From NCBI RefSeq assembly GCF_029211325.2, contig NZ_CP135996.1:372001-436000 (forward strand): a stretch of DNA of 64,000 nucleotides, in the 5' to 3' direction. Each line of letters begins with the position of its first letter. Position 1 is the first letter of the stretch. The notes below the pieces were generated by a model. It searched no databases and was not told the DNA's origin. It saw only the letters and a list, made by a program, of their open reading frames with translations. The position numbers and the translations under genes were made by a program. Source of the DNA: Caproicibacterium argilliputei. Its GTDB lineage: Bacteria; Bacillota; Clostridia; Oscillospirales; Acutalibacteraceae. Positions 48,090-56,783 of this stretch are shown piece by piece.

Positions 48090-49894
48090 TTTAAAGCCTC
48101 CTCCGTGAAAGTGTAGGGGATGGTCAGATTTACCTGTGTGCCCTTTTGTTTTTGGCTGCGCAGCGACAAACCGTAACATTCGCCGTAGCACAAGCGGATG
48201 CGGCGGTTGATGTTGTAAAGCCCGATGCTGTCGGTTTTGGGCTGGCGAGGCTGCCGGAAGCTCTCTTTCAGTGCCTGCAGCCTTTCCGGCGGGATACCGG
48301 CGCCATTGTCTGAAATGGTAACGGAAAGCACCGAACTGCCCAGCAGGCGGATGTCCATTGTGATGAGGCCGCCGTCGGTGGTCTGCTCCAATCCGTGGGA
48401 AATAGCGTTTTCCACAATCGGCTGCAGCAGCAGCGGAAGAACCCCACACTGGTCGGCGTGCACATTTTCTGCCATATGCAGGGCGTAATTGATGCGGTCG
48501 CCGAAGCGCAGCTTTTGAATTTTCAGGTAGGTGTCAATGTAGTCCAGCTCTTTCTGCAGCGTGGTGGAGGTCGTACCGGTGTTTTCCAGTACATACCGCA
48601 TGGACTTGCCCAGCAGTTTGATAGCGTTGGCAACGCCGCGGTTGCCCTCGGTCAGCGCCTTCATGCGGATAGTTTCCAGTGTGTTGTACAGGAAGTGGGG
48701 GTTAATCTGGCTTGCCAGCAGCTTATACTCCATTTCCTGCTGTTCATTAAGCAGCTTTTGTTCGCGAATCTGCTCCTGATACATTTCCGCTTCTTTTAAC
48801 TTAACCTGCTGCACAAGCACTTTTAAATCGGAAAAAGTCTGGGAGATTTCATCATCGCCGTGAAAGGAATCCACAATGTTGTAGTCGTTGTTGCGGGCGC
48901 GGTGCATGGCGCTGCGCAGCAGCTCCACGCGTGCGCTGAAGTTGTGCGTAAACAAAAAGAACACCAGCCACGAAATAAAGATGATGAATCCCAGCAGGAA
49001 GATATGCGTCAATGTTACGTTCCGCATGGCGGCGATGGCGTCGCTGTCGATGGAAACAATGTGAAACTGGTCATTCGTGTTGTAGGGCAGCAGGGTGTTT
49101 ACCGTGTAAAGGCAAGTTCTTCCTTCAATTTTTTGTTGACCGGTGGCCTTGTAATAGGTCGTTTGCTCATCCACAGCAAGCGGCAGGGGGTGAGAAACCA
49201 TCTGCCGCCAGGTGCTGTAAAACACGGGGTCGTCGTTGACGGAAATCATCGAGCACAGCGTGTTGTTTTCAATTTGGTTGGCAAGAAAATTGTTGTTCAT
49301 GGAAATGGCAAGTACTGCGAAGCTGCCGGTTTTAACCAGCGTAATCCGCCGGTAAAGCGTCACTTCCCAGTAAGTGTTGCCGTAGCGGTCGCTGCGCTTG
49401 CCGGTGTGCCAGAAGGCGCCCGGTCTCTGCGCGGCCTTCTGAAACCAGTCGGTTTTGCGAATCTGGTCGTCGACTTGCGTGATGTACTGACTGTTTCCAA
49501 GCGAGGTATTCTGGGAGTAAACCATGACCGCGGAAACGGAGGTCTCGTTGCGCAGCAGGGTTTGAAACGTGGGCGAATTGTTGCAGGCGCTCACGGCATC
49601 TGCGGTACTGGCGTAGCGGGTCTGCAGCAGCGCGGGCAGCTGACTGTCGTTTACAATGTTGTCGGAAAGGTTGTAAAGGTTGGTGGTGGCGTTAAAGAGA
49701 ATGGATTTGACGCGCTGGTTGTCAGACTCCGCTAAACTGCGGTACTGCTGATCCATGACAGACTGAAAGCTGGTCAGGATCACAACGGCGATGACGAGTA
49801 CGGGAATCAGCACAGCGGTTAGGTATACAGCGGAAAGCTGCTTGCGCACCTTGGTTTGGTGAAAGATTTGCAGAAGACGGTTTGGGTTGAACAT
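48086..49894 (-). CDS. YesM-like sensor histidine kinase
   Basis: 602 residues. TM1 about 20-41, a Cache-like extracellular domain of some 250 residues, TM2 about 293-315, HAMP, then the His_kinase segment QINPHFLYNTLETI with the phospho-His, and a HATPase domain with VENAISHGLEQ (N box) and SDNGAGIPPERL (G1). It senses an extracellular solute and phosphorylates the YesN-like partner encoded directly after it. Promoter at 49958 on the minus strand. Convergent agr-like genes are separated by a terminator, so the two systems are distinct units. Confidence 0.93.
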   Translation of the reverse strand: MFNPNRLLQIFHQTKVRKQLSAVYLTAVLIPVLVIAVVILTSFQSVMDQQYRSLAESDNQRVKSILFNATTNLYNLSDNIVNDSQLPALLQTRYASTADAVSACNNSPTFQTLLRNETSVSAVMVYSQNTSLGNSQYITQVDDQIRKTDWFQKAAQRPGAFWHTGKRSDRYGNTYWEVTLYRRITLVKTGSFAVLAISMNNNFLANQIENNTLCSMISVNDDPVFYSTWRQMVSHPLPLAVDEQTTYYKATGQQKIEGRTCLYTVNTLLPYNTNDQFHIVSIDSDAIAAMRNVTLTHIFLLGFIIFISWLVFFLFTHNFSARVELLRSAMHRARNNDYNIVDSFHGDDEISQTFSDLKVLVQQVKLKEAEMYQEQIREQKLLNEQQEMEYKLLASQINPHFLYNTLETIRMKALTEGNRGVANAIKLLGKSMRYVLENTGTTSTTLQKELDYIDTYLKIQKLRFGDRINYALHMAENVHADQCGVLPLLLQPIVENAISHGLEQTTDGGLITMDIRLLGSSVLSVTISDNGAGIPPERLQALKESFRQPRQPKTDSIGLYNINRRIRLCYGECYGLSLRSQKQKGTQVNLTIPYTFTEEALK

Positions 49895-49957
49895 AAAGCG
49901 TGAAAAGTCCTTTCTGGGAAAAAACTCGTTTTTTAACTGGAACCATCTCTAGTTTTT

Positions 49958-49963
49958 ATTATA
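49958..49963 (-). promoter_or_regulatory. -10 element of the yesM-yesN promoter
   Basis: Minus strand perfect TATAAT; GTTACA at an 18-bp distance is a plausible -35. Confidence 0.5.
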
Positions 49964-50009
49964 CAAGTGTGTGCCGGAGAATGTAACAGCCACAATTTCA
50001 TCAGAGTAT

Positions 50010-50024
50010 CTCTAAAAATTAGAG
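50010..50024. promoter_or_regulatory. palindrome CTCTAAAAATTAGAG between divergent genes
   Basis: Perfect 6-nt arms around AAA, upstream of both the yesM and the flavodoxin promoters. A candidate regulator site. Confidence 0.4.
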
Positions 50025-50066
50025 CATGGAATCTAAAATTCTGTGCGTAATGAACGGAACTGCACA

Positions 50067-50095
50067 TTGACACACGCGGACGGATGCATTATAGT
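50067..50095 (+). promoter_or_regulatory. sigma-A promoter of the flavodoxin-like gene
   Basis: Perfect TTGACA (50067-50072), 17-bp spacer, TATAGT (50090-50095). Confidence 0.82.
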
Positions 50096-50128
50096 TTGAA
50101 GAAATAGATTTGGAAAGGGAGCGGTACC

Positions 50129-50578
50129 ATGCATGTGCAGGTGCTTTATCAAAGCAGGAAAAACACCAAAAAAGCCGCTGAAGCCATCGCGCAGGCGCTG
50201 GGCGTGTCTGCGCAGGGGATTCAGCAGGCAGATTTTTCACAGAAAACCGACCTTTTATTTTTGGGGTTCGGCATTTACGCCGGGCACCCGCCGCGTGAAC
50301 TGACTGCTTTTTTGTCCCGTTTGACGCCGGAGCAGGTCAGCCGTGTTGCGCTGTTTACCACCAGTGCCAGCGGAAATGACCAGACCGGCGCGGTGCGCGG
50401 GCAGCTGACGGCGCAGGGGGTTCCCGTTGCGGAAAAAGCGTTTTGTGGCAGGGGCAGCTTTCTCTTTATGAACAAAGATGAACCCAGCGCCGAAACGCTG
50501 GCGGCTGCGCGCGCCTTTGCGCTGGATGCGGTGCGGGATGCCAAAAACGCGGCTGAAAAGCAGGCACCCGGCGCCTGA
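50129..50578 (+). CDS. flavodoxin-like protein
   Basis: 149 residues. The opening MHVQVLYQSRKNTKKAAEAIA follows the flavodoxin pattern of a first strand, an FMN-phosphate loop (SRKNTKK) and helix. DLLFLGFGIYAGHPPREL corresponds to the second flavin-contact strand and loop, and RVALFTTSASG to the next. Expected to bind FMN and carry electrons, or to be a related flavoprotein reductase. Single gene with a near-consensus promoter. Ribosome site GGGAG. The C-terminal 30 residues are Ala-rich and divergent. Confidence 0.8.
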   Translation: MHVQVLYQSRKNTKKAAEAIAQALGVSAQGIQQADFSQKTDLLFLGFGIYAGHPPRELTAFLSRLTPEQVSRVALFTTSASGNDQTGAVRGQLTAQGVPVAEKAFCGRGSFLFMNKDEPSAETLAAARAFALDAVRDAKNAAEKQAPGA

Positions 50579-50591
50579 GCTTTGTAAAAAA

Positions 50592-50628
50592 AGCTGCTGT
50601 CCCTTTTGAAAGCGGGCAGCAGCTCTTT
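50592..50628. terminator. bidirectional terminator between flavodoxin and corA
   Basis: AGCTGCTGTCCC pairs with GGGCAGCAGCT, flanked by A-run and CTTTT. Confidence 0.85.
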
Positions 50629-51458
50629 TATATCCATTTTTTGCGCCGAAAAAGAATCATCAGGATAACTACCAGCAGAATGCTGATTCCAATGACCACA
50701 GGATAACCGTAAGCGGTGTGCAATTCCGGCATATCAAAATTCATGCCGTACCAGCCGACCAACAGTGTCAGCGGCAGAAAGATGGCAGTGACCACAGTGA
50801 AAACTTTCATTAACCGGTTCTGATGGTAGTCCAGCTGCGACTGGTACGCTTCCAGTACCTGTGCAATGTAATCCCGCAGGTTGACCGCACCGGCATACAG
50901 CCGGTCAGCGCGGTGGTCCAGAATGGTGCACAGGCGCGTGCCGTTTTCGGAAAGCAGGCGGTTTTCGTTGCCAGCCAGTTCTTCGAAGATGAAACCGAGC
51001 TGCTCATAGTACCGCTTGAGCCGCAGAAGCTCTTTGCGATAGGTGAAAATTTTCGGCAGGCAGTCTTCCTGCTCTTCCGCGACCATGCGGTCCTCTGTTT
51101 CGGTAATCAGCATTTCATAATCGTTCAGATGTTTTCCATCATTTTTCAGCAGACGCATGAAAAAGTGGTACAGCAGTTCCTCATTGGCAAAGGACTGCCC
51201 GCTGAGAAGCTTTTGCACCATTTCCAGCGAGTCTGTGTTTTCGCAGAGAAAAAAGAGATTTTCTCGGTCAAAGTAAACGGCAATCTGCGGGCTTTTCCGC
51301 ACGCGGTGGTGAATGTCGTACCAGTTAAACACCAGCAGATTGAAGCCGTTTGCGCCAATTAGACTTTCCAGCGGACGGTTTTCCAGTACAGCCGCCGCGT
51401 GTTTGCTGAGCATCGGCTGGATTTCCGAAATTTGTTCATAAAGCAGGATTTTCTGCAT
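50628..51458 (-). CDS. corA: CorA-family magnesium transporter
   Basis: 276 residues, a little shorter than classic CorA. A long cytosolic N-terminal domain with a coiled-coil-like helix (about 140-215) is followed by two C-terminal membrane segments. The pore motif GMN is at 238-240 (LVGWYGMNFDMPE), and the C-terminus has the basic cluster RRKKWI. Forms a pentameric divalent-cation channel. Start at MQKILLYE with GGAGGAAC upstream. The start lies 23 bp inside the 3' end of the gluQ gene, so the two are co-transcribed. Confidence 0.92.
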   Translation of the reverse strand: MQKILLYEQISEIQPMLSKHAAAVLENRPLESLIGANGFNLLVFNWYDIHHRVRKSPQIAVYFDRENLFFLCENTDSLEMVQKLLSGQSFANEELLYHFFMRLLKNDGKHLNDYEMLITETEDRMVAEEQEDCLPKIFTYRKELLRLKRYYEQLGFIFEELAGNENRLLSENGTRLCTILDHRADRLYAGAVNLRDYIAQVLEAYQSQLDYHQNRLMKVFTVVTAIFLPLTLLVGWYGMNFDMPELHTAYGYPVVIGISILLVVILMILFRRKKWI

Positions 51459-52449
51459 ACAGTTCCTCCGTTCTAACTGCCCACCGGTTTGGCGGGACTT
51501 GGTACCATGCCTGCGGAATGCGGATGGATGTTTTCCGCACGGCGCTCCAGCGAAAGTGCGGCAGCAGATCCTGCGCACAGACAGGCTCCGGCGCAGGCTG
51601 CAGACCACATAAGAAGGCAAGCGCACCGATGAGCGGGCGCGCGTCCGGCAGTGTCTGTCGCAGACGACCGAGGTCCAGATCATGGTCACGTTTGGAAAGC
51701 CGCCGCCCGTCCGGCGCAAGCAGCAGCGGAATGTGGCAGTAGCGCGGTGGGCGGCAGCCCAGCAGCCGGTACAGGTACAGCTGCCGGGGTGTGGAGGCAA
51801 GCAGGTCCCGCCCGCGTACCACTTCGGTGACCTCCATGCGCGCGTCATCCACGACCACTGCAAGCTGATACGCAAAAATGCCATCCGAGCGGCGTACCAG
51901 AAAATCACCGCAGGCTTCGGCAAGGTTTTCCGCATAAGTGCCGGTACAGCCGTCGGTGAAGCGAATCGTTTCCGGCGGCACGCGCAGGCGCAGCGCCGCC
52001 GGGCGCTGCTGCGACAGGCGGCGGATCTGCTCTGCGGTCAAACCGCGGCAGCGTCCGTTATATATCACCTGCCCGTCCGAAAGATGCGGCGCGCTGGCGA
52101 CGTGCAGTTGGGCACGGCTGCAGAAGCAGGGATACAGCAGCCCTTTATTCCGCAGCTTCTGCAGCGCTGCTTCATAGAAGTCGGTACATTGACTTTGATA
52201 ATAAGGTGCGTGCGGGCCGCCGGCGCTGCCGCCCTCGTCCCAGTCCAGACCGAGCCAGTGCAGGTCATCTTCCAGCAGGGCAGCGTTTTCTGGCGGGCAG
52301 CGCAGCGGGTCCAAATCCTCAATCCGCAGCACCATGCGCCCGCCCTGTGACCGCGCGGAAAGCCACGCGAGCAGGGCGCACAGCACGTTGCCCGCGTGCA
52401 TACGGCCGCTTGGGGTCGGCGCAAAACGGCCGCAGACAGATTGCGACAT
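51436..52449 (-). CDS. gluQ: glutamyl-Q tRNA(Asp) synthetase
   Basis: 337 residues, a truncated class Ic synthetase that lacks the anticodon-binding domain. It attaches glutamate to queuosine in tRNA-Asp. HIGH-like motif is PSGRMHAGN, KMSKS-like motif is RRLSKRD, and a zinc site is formed by CFCSR with the Y..RCR segment (YNGRCRGL). The C-terminal end is longer than in enterobacterial YadB, but much shorter than GluRS, which carries about 480 residues. Start at MSQSVCGRFAPTPSG, with GGAGGAA upstream. First gene of an operon with corA. Confidence 0.9.
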   Translation of the reverse strand: MSQSVCGRFAPTPSGRMHAGNVLCALLAWLSARSQGGRMVLRIEDLDPLRCPPENAALLEDDLHWLGLDWDEGGSAGGPHAPYYQSQCTDFYEAALQKLRNKGLLYPCFCSRAQLHVASAPHLSDGQVIYNGRCRGLTAEQIRRLSQQRPAALRLRVPPETIRFTDGCTGTYAENLAEACGDFLVRRSDGIFAYQLAVVVDDARMEVTEVVRGRDLLASTPRQLYLYRLLGCRPPRYCHIPLLLAPDGRRLSKRDHDLDLGRLRQTLPDARPLIGALAFLCGLQPAPEPVCAQDLLPHFRWSAVRKTSIRIPQAWYQVPPNRWAVRTEELYAENPAL

Positions 52450-52508
52450 GATTCCTTCCTCCGTTTTCCAAAGCAAAACGATGATTGTAAAATGGTTCTT
52501 TTCCTATT

Positions 52509-52536
52509 ATTATAATGCAAGAAACGAAAAAAGCAA
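52509..52536 (-). promoter_or_regulatory. sigma-A promoter of gluQ-corA
   Basis: Minus strand TTGCTT (52531-52536), 16-bp spacer, TATAAT (52509-52514). Confidence 0.65.
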
Positions 52537-52545
52537 ACCGCACGC

Positions 52546-52574
52546 TTGCAAAAACCGCCGCCGCGCGATACAAT
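52546..52574 (+). promoter_or_regulatory. sigma-A promoter of the aldo/keto reductase operon
   Basis: TTGCAA (52546-52551), 17-bp spacer, TACAAT (52569-52574); divergent from the gluQ promoter. Confidence 0.75.
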
Positions 52575-52648
52575 AACGAGTACAAGAGTATCGGGTGCGC
52601 TTTGCACCGCGGTGCACAATAAAGGGAACCGGAAAAGAGGAATGCAGC

Positions 52649-53782
52649 GTGATTTCAAGAGGGTTTCGGGGTACGGACGCAAAGCCGTCCCTGCTGGGAT
52701 TCGGATGTATGCGCTTGCCGCGCCTGCAGGCAGACAAGCCTGATATTGACGAGGCACAGGGACAAAAACTGATTGACTATGCTTATGCGCACGGCGTGAA
52801 TTATTTCGACACTGCTTATATGTACCACGACGGCCTTTCCGAGGCGTTCGTGGGCCGCGCACTGCGCAAATATCCGCGTGACAGCTACTTTCTGGCAGAT
52901 AAAATGCCTGCGTGGATGACAGAGCGCGAATCTCAGGTGGATGAAATCTTTCAAGACCAGCTCAAGCGCTGCGGTGTGGAATACTTTGACTTCTACCTCT
53001 GCCATGGCTTAAACCGCGGTTTACTGCAAAAGCTCAAAGATTTTCATATTCTGGAGTATCTGCAGCAGAAAAAGGCAGAGGGAAAAATCCGCCGCCTTGG
53101 TTTTTCCTTTCATGATACACCAGAGGTGCTGCAGGAAATTCTGAAGCTGTACGACTGGGACTTTGCACAGATCCAGATGAATTACATTGATTGGCAGGCA
53201 CAGGACGCCAAGACACAGTATGCGCTGCTGCAGGAAAAAGGGATACCGGTTATCGTGATGGAGCCGGTGCGCGGCGGTGCGCTTGCCAAGCTGTGCCCGG
53301 AAGCGGAAACCTTGCTGAAAGCGGCAAATCCGCAGGCCAGCCTGGCATCCTGGGCAGTGCGGTACGCGGCGTCCAAGCCGGGCGTTATGACGGTGCTCAG
53401 CGGCATGAGCGATGAGCAGCAAGTGATGGACAATATCAAAACGTTTTCAGACTTTCAGCCGCTGACCGCTTCGGAAGCGGAAATTTTGGAGCGTGCCGGT
53501 GAGCTGTATAAAAAATATCTGAGCATCCCCTGCACCGGCTGCCGCTACTGCATGGAGTGCCCTTCTGGTGTGGAGATTCCCACCATCTTTAAGCTTTACA
53601 ACGAATTTACGGTTTCCCGCAGAGAGGGCACCTTCCTACAGGGGTATCAGGCATTGGAAGAGCGCCAGCGGGCATCCTCCTGTGTGGCGTGCGGTAAATG
53701 CGCGCAGCGCTGCCCGCAGCACATTCCGATTCCGGAGCGCATGAAGGAAATCCGCGAAAAGGCGGCGCAAATGCTGGCCTAG
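52649..53782 (+). CDS. aldo/keto reductase with C-terminal 4Fe-4S domain (GTG start)
   Basis: 377 residues. AKR barrel with LGFGCMRLPR, FDTAYMYHDGLSEAFVG (catalytic Asp and Tyr), LADKMPAW (Lys) and the His of FYLCHGLN. After residue 285 come two cysteine clusters, CTGCRYCMECPSG and CVACGKCAQRCPQ, typical of a [4Fe-4S] ferredoxin-like tail found in anaerobe AKRs. The enzyme may couple NAD(P)H or ferredoxin to carbonyl reduction. Start set at GTG 52649 (ISRGFRGTD follows), with AGAGG 8 nt upstream; the frame is open further upstream without conserved sequence. Followed 39 bp later by an FAD oxidoreductase gene. Confidence 0.9.
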   Translation: MISRGFRGTDAKPSLLGFGCMRLPRLQADKPDIDEAQGQKLIDYAYAHGVNYFDTAYMYHDGLSEAFVGRALRKYPRDSYFLADKMPAWMTERESQVDEIFQDQLKRCGVEYFDFYLCHGLNRGLLQKLKDFHILEYLQQKKAEGKIRRLGFSFHDTPEVLQEILKLYDWDFAQIQMNYIDWQAQDAKTQYALLQEKGIPVIVMEPVRGGALAKLCPEAETLLKAANPQASLASWAVRYAASKPGVMTVLSGMSDEQQVMDNIKTFSDFQPLTASEAEILERAGELYKKYLSIPCTGCRYCMECPSGVEIPTIFKLYNEFTVSRREGTFLQGYQALEERQRASSCVACGKCAQRCPQHIPIPERMKEIREKAAQMLA

Positions 53783-53821
53783 TGCCCTTTTCGCACACAG
53801 GCGGAAGAGAGAGGGAGGAAA

Positions 53822-55324
53822 ATGGGCGGACCGAAGCGAATCGCGATTATCGGTGCGGGTGTGGCGGGCCTTTCGGCGGGCATTTATGCACAGCTGCATG
53901 GGTTCCGCACAACAATTTATGAGAAAAACGGTGTCGCCGGCGGCGCCTGCATGAGCTGGCTGCAGGGAAATCTGCCCATGGAGGGCAGTATGCGGTATCT
54001 TTGGGGAGTGCGGGACGGCACGCCGCTGTATGACTGCTGGAACGAAGTGGGTGCCCTGCGGGAAACGATGTTCGTGAATCCAGACAGCTTTTTTACGGCG
54101 GAGGATTCCGGGGAAACAGTCGCGCTCTGTCAGGACCTGGACACCTTTCTCAGGCATACGGAGAAAATCAGTCCGGAAGACGCCCCCCTGCTGGAGCGTT
54201 TCTGCGGGTTGGTGCGGAAGGCGCAAGCGTATGAACTGCCGGTTGACAAGCCGGCGGATCTGCGCAGTCCGCTGGAGGCTCTGCGTGCAAACACAGCCAG
54301 CGGGGAGGTTGCCAAAGTACTTGCGAAGCTGTACACGGTTTCCCTTGCGGACTTTGCACAGCAGTTTCATCACCCGGCGCTGCGCTGTGCTTTCAATCAG
54401 GTGCTGCCTGCGGGCAGCACGCTGGGGCAGCTGGCGCTTTGCTACGCAGCGTTTACCGCCGGAGATGTTGCGGTACCCATCGGCGGCTCGCATAAAATGA
54501 TTCAGCGCATGGTGGACTGCTACCTGGAAAATGACGGGGAGCTGCAGCTGCAGGCGCCGGTTCAGGAAATCCTCACGGCAAACGGCGCGGCGCGCGGCGT
54601 CCGCCTGCAAAACGGCGAGCGTCTGCTGACGCACTGGGTGGTTTCCGCGTGCGATCCGGCATATACCTGCCGGGTGCTGCTGCAGGACCGCTACTCCATG
54701 GAAAAAAAGCTGCAGCTGCGTTTTTCGGAGCCGGAGGCTTTTCCAACCTTTTCTCTGGTTCGGCTGTTCTTTTCCGCGCCGGCAGACAGCCTGCCGCTGG
54801 CGCGGGTGTTTTCCTTTGCAACGGACTTGGTCATTTCCGCAGCGGGCGAGGGCTGCAGCAGGCTGATTGTGACGCAGCTCAGCGACGACCCGCTGTTTGT
54901 ACAGAAAGGCTGTGCGGAACTGATTGTAGACATTCCCATGCCGGGCAAGCGCTCGTTTCGCTACTGGGAAAAGCTTTCGGTCAGTCCGCGTGCTTATGAT
55001 GAGGAAGTACACAGGCTGGCTGCCGATGCGGAACGCGCGCTGGAAAAGCGATTTCCGGACATGAAGGGGAAGCTGCAGTTTTTGACCTGCCACACGCCGA
55101 TGACGTATGCGCGCCGTTTAAATGCCTTTCACGGCAGCTGTGCCGCCTTTCTGGAAACGGCAAAAGCCCGCCCGGCACAGCTGACCGGCCGTCTGCCGGG
55201 GCTGTCACACCTGCTGCTGACCGGTCAGTGGCTGGGAAGGTCGGCGGGTCTGCATACGGCACTGGTGCAGGGGAAGTATACGGTGCAGCGTATCTGCCAT
55301 GAGGAACGGATTTTGTGGGATTAA
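53822..55324 (+). CDS. FAD-dependent oxidoreductase (phytoene desaturase-like)
   Basis: 500 residues. N-terminal dinucleotide fold IAIIGAGVAGLSAGIYAQLHG with GxGxxG at 11-16, followed by TTIYEKNGVAGGACMSW, the flavin-binding arrangement of the CrtI/amine-oxidase-like family. A second FAD contact lies near the end (LTGQWLGRSAGL). No carotenoid genes are nearby, so the carotenoid name is only structural; substrate unknown. Ribosome site GGGAGG. It shares a transcript with the Fe-S aldo/keto reductase, suggesting linked redox steps. Confidence 0.85.
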   Translation: MGGPKRIAIIGAGVAGLSAGIYAQLHGFRTTIYEKNGVAGGACMSWLQGNLPMEGSMRYLWGVRDGTPLYDCWNEVGALRETMFVNPDSFFTAEDSGETVALCQDLDTFLRHTEKISPEDAPLLERFCGLVRKAQAYELPVDKPADLRSPLEALRANTASGEVAKVLAKLYTVSLADFAQQFHHPALRCAFNQVLPAGSTLGQLALCYAAFTAGDVAVPIGGSHKMIQRMVDCYLENDGELQLQAPVQEILTANGAARGVRLQNGERLLTHWVVSACDPAYTCRVLLQDRYSMEKKLQLRFSEPEAFPTFSLVRLFFSAPADSLPLARVFSFATDLVISAAGEGCSRLIVTQLSDDPLFVQKGCAELIVDIPMPGKRSFRYWEKLSVSPRAYDEEVHRLAADAERALEKRFPDMKGKLQFLTCHTPMTYARRLNAFHGSCAAFLETAKARPAQLTGRLPGLSHLLLTGQWLGRSAGLHTALVQGKYTVQRICHEERILWD

Positions 55325-55403
55325 GCGGAAGTCTTGATTTCTTTTTTCAGAAGTGGTATTCTGATTCTATCAGAATGTGCAGATGCAGAAGGAGATTGGT
55401 TTT

Positions 55404-55685
55404 ATGTGTGCTTCGCGCAAAGCCGGGCGGTTTGGGAAAAGCCTGTTAGTACTGGTTGCCGCAGGCATTTTGGGCGGACTCGGTGCCCCGCAGCGACCCA
55501 TAGTTTCTGCGGTTACACAGCAGGCAGTTTACCATCCAAACACGCAGATACAGACGGCTGCCGCCAGCGAGGAAGATGGTTATGTCTTTTTGCCCCAGAC
55601 AGCGGCACCGGTGCCGGATGGCCCCAGCGCCATGCCGTACTGGCGCAGCACCGGTGCCCCGCAGCAGAATGATTTATCTGCCTGA
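55404..55685 (+). CDS. small exported or membrane-anchored protein, unknown
   Basis: 93 residues. Basic N-terminus (SRKAGRFGK), then a hydrophobic segment SLLVLVAAGILGGLGA with a possible signal peptidase site near AP or VSA, then a Gln/Pro/Ala-rich, weakly structured remainder with no cysteines. I do not recognise it. ATG 55404 is preceded by AAGGAG at 9 nt. It follows the FAD oxidoreductase by 79 bp and shares its terminator at 55698. Confidence 0.5.
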   Translation: MCASRKAGRFGKSLLVLVAAGILGGLGAPQRPIVSAVTQQAVYHPNTQIQTAAASEEDGYVFLPQTAAPVPDGPSAMPYWRSTGAPQQNDLSA

Positions 55686-55697
55686 CAGTATATAAAA

Positions 55698-55741
55698 AAT
55701 GCCCTTCGGCTTCCGCATTTTGCGGAGGCTGGAGGGCATTT
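55698..55741. terminator. bidirectional terminator
   Basis: AAATGCCCTTCGGCTTCCGC pairs with GCGGAGGCTGGAGGGCATTT. Lies between the small exported protein gene and lrp. Confidence 0.88.
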
Positions 55742-55753
55742 CTGTTTGGCGCT

Positions 55754-56215
55754 TTAACTGCCTGCGAGTTCCGCGTTTACCTGAACGCCGCGGGATTCTA
55801 CCGGCGTGGAAAAGACAATCTGTGTAGAAGTCGCACCGAAATGCTGCAGCTGACCGATGAAGGTATCCAGCTCGGCGGTGCTGGGATATGCAACTTTGAT
55901 GAGCATGGAATAATCCCCGGTTACGCAGTCACACTCCAGTACGTTGCGGCACTGGCGGATAAACGGGTAAAACTCCGGTTTTTGGCTTGGCGACATTTGC
56001 AGGTTGATGTAGGCCTTGATGTGGTACCCCAGCTTAATGGGATCCAGTACCGCCTGATAGCTTTGGATAACGCCTTGCTTTTCCAGTTTTTCAATGCGGG
56101 CAGAGATGGCCGGTGCAGAAAGGAACACCTTTTTCGTCAGCGTCTTGATGGGGACACGTGCGTCTTCCTGTAAGGTTTCCAAAAGGGTGGCATCAATTTT
56201 ATCCAAGAAAATCAT
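55754..56215 (-). CDS. Lrp/AsnC-family regulator
   Basis: 153 residues. N-terminal winged HTH (FLDKIDATLLETLQEDARVP, then KTLTKKVFLSAPAISARIEKL), a linker strand VIQSYQAVLDP, and the C-terminal RAM effector domain with CDCVTGDYSMLIKV. It responds to amino acids or related metabolites. Start set at MIFLDKID, as the family normally begins just before this helix. The ribosome site is weak (GTGAG), and an in-frame ATG lies 48 bp upstream (MSPEQTE), so the start is uncertain. Targets unknown. Confidence 0.88.
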   Translation of the reverse strand: MIFLDKIDATLLETLQEDARVPIKTLTKKVFLSAPAISARIEKLEKQGVIQSYQAVLDPIKLGYHIKAYINLQMSPSQKPEFYPFIRQCRNVLECDCVTGDYSMLIKVAYPSTAELDTFIGQLQHFGATSTQIVFSTPVESRGVQVNAELAGS

Positions 56216-56368
56216 CTCACTTTTTAAACTGCAGATTTTACATTCGGTTTGTTCGGGCGACATCTTTATTATGAAATGAAAATCCGGCGGATGCAAGCGA
56301 AAAATTACAAAATCCATCAAAAAACTTAATTTTTATAAGTGCTTTTTCGTACGCCGCCGAAAACTTCA

Positions 56369-56407
56369 TAAAAAACGGCGCGCAGCCCGAAAAGGGCGCG
56401 CACCGTT
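56369..56407 (-). terminator. intrinsic terminator after the GIY-YIG gene
   Basis: On the minus strand AACGG-GCGCGCCC and its complement around TTTTC, followed by six T. Confidence 0.7.
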
Positions 56408-56507
56408 GCGTTCTGCTTCTATTATGGAACAAGGATTCAAAAAAAGCAAGTCTTTTTCCGCTGGGTGTGTAAGAATCAACGGAATTCCCAATTCTTCAAA
56501 CGGGGAA

Positions 56508-56783
56508 TCAGGGCTTTTGGCAGGTTTGCACATTCGCGACAAGGCGCAGCTTTTCCGCGCGGGGAAGCTGCTTGACGGCGGCTTCCCGCCGAAGCGCGGT
56601 ACGTTTGTCAGGAAGCTGTTCCCAGTAAACCAAGGTAATTGGGCGGCGCGAACGGGTGTATTTGGCGCCTTTTCCGGACTGGTGTGCCTGCACCCGTCGG
56701 GTCAAGTCGTTTGTCCAGCCGGTGTAAAGCGTACCGTCAGCACAGCGCAGCATATAAACAAACGCTTTTGTGTCAGCACGCAT
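56508..56783 (-). CDS. GIY-YIG domain protein (UPF0213/YazA type)
   Basis: 91 residues, a single GIY-YIG nuclease-like domain. FVYMLRCADGTLYTGWTND holds the two-strand motif in the YML-YTG form, followed by RRVQAHQSGKGAKYTRSR with the catalytic Arg, and the late Glu in LRREAAVKQLPRAEK. These stand-alone small proteins are common in Firmicutes and their function in DNA processing is unclear. The start at MRADTKAF is chosen for its match to family length; GGTGAG lies upstream. Terminator at 56369-56407. Confidence 0.88.
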   Translation of the reverse strand: MRADTKAFVYMLRCADGTLYTGWTNDLTRRVQAHQSGKGAKYTRSRRPITLVYWEQLPDKRTALRREAAVKQLPRAEKLRLVANVQTCQKP

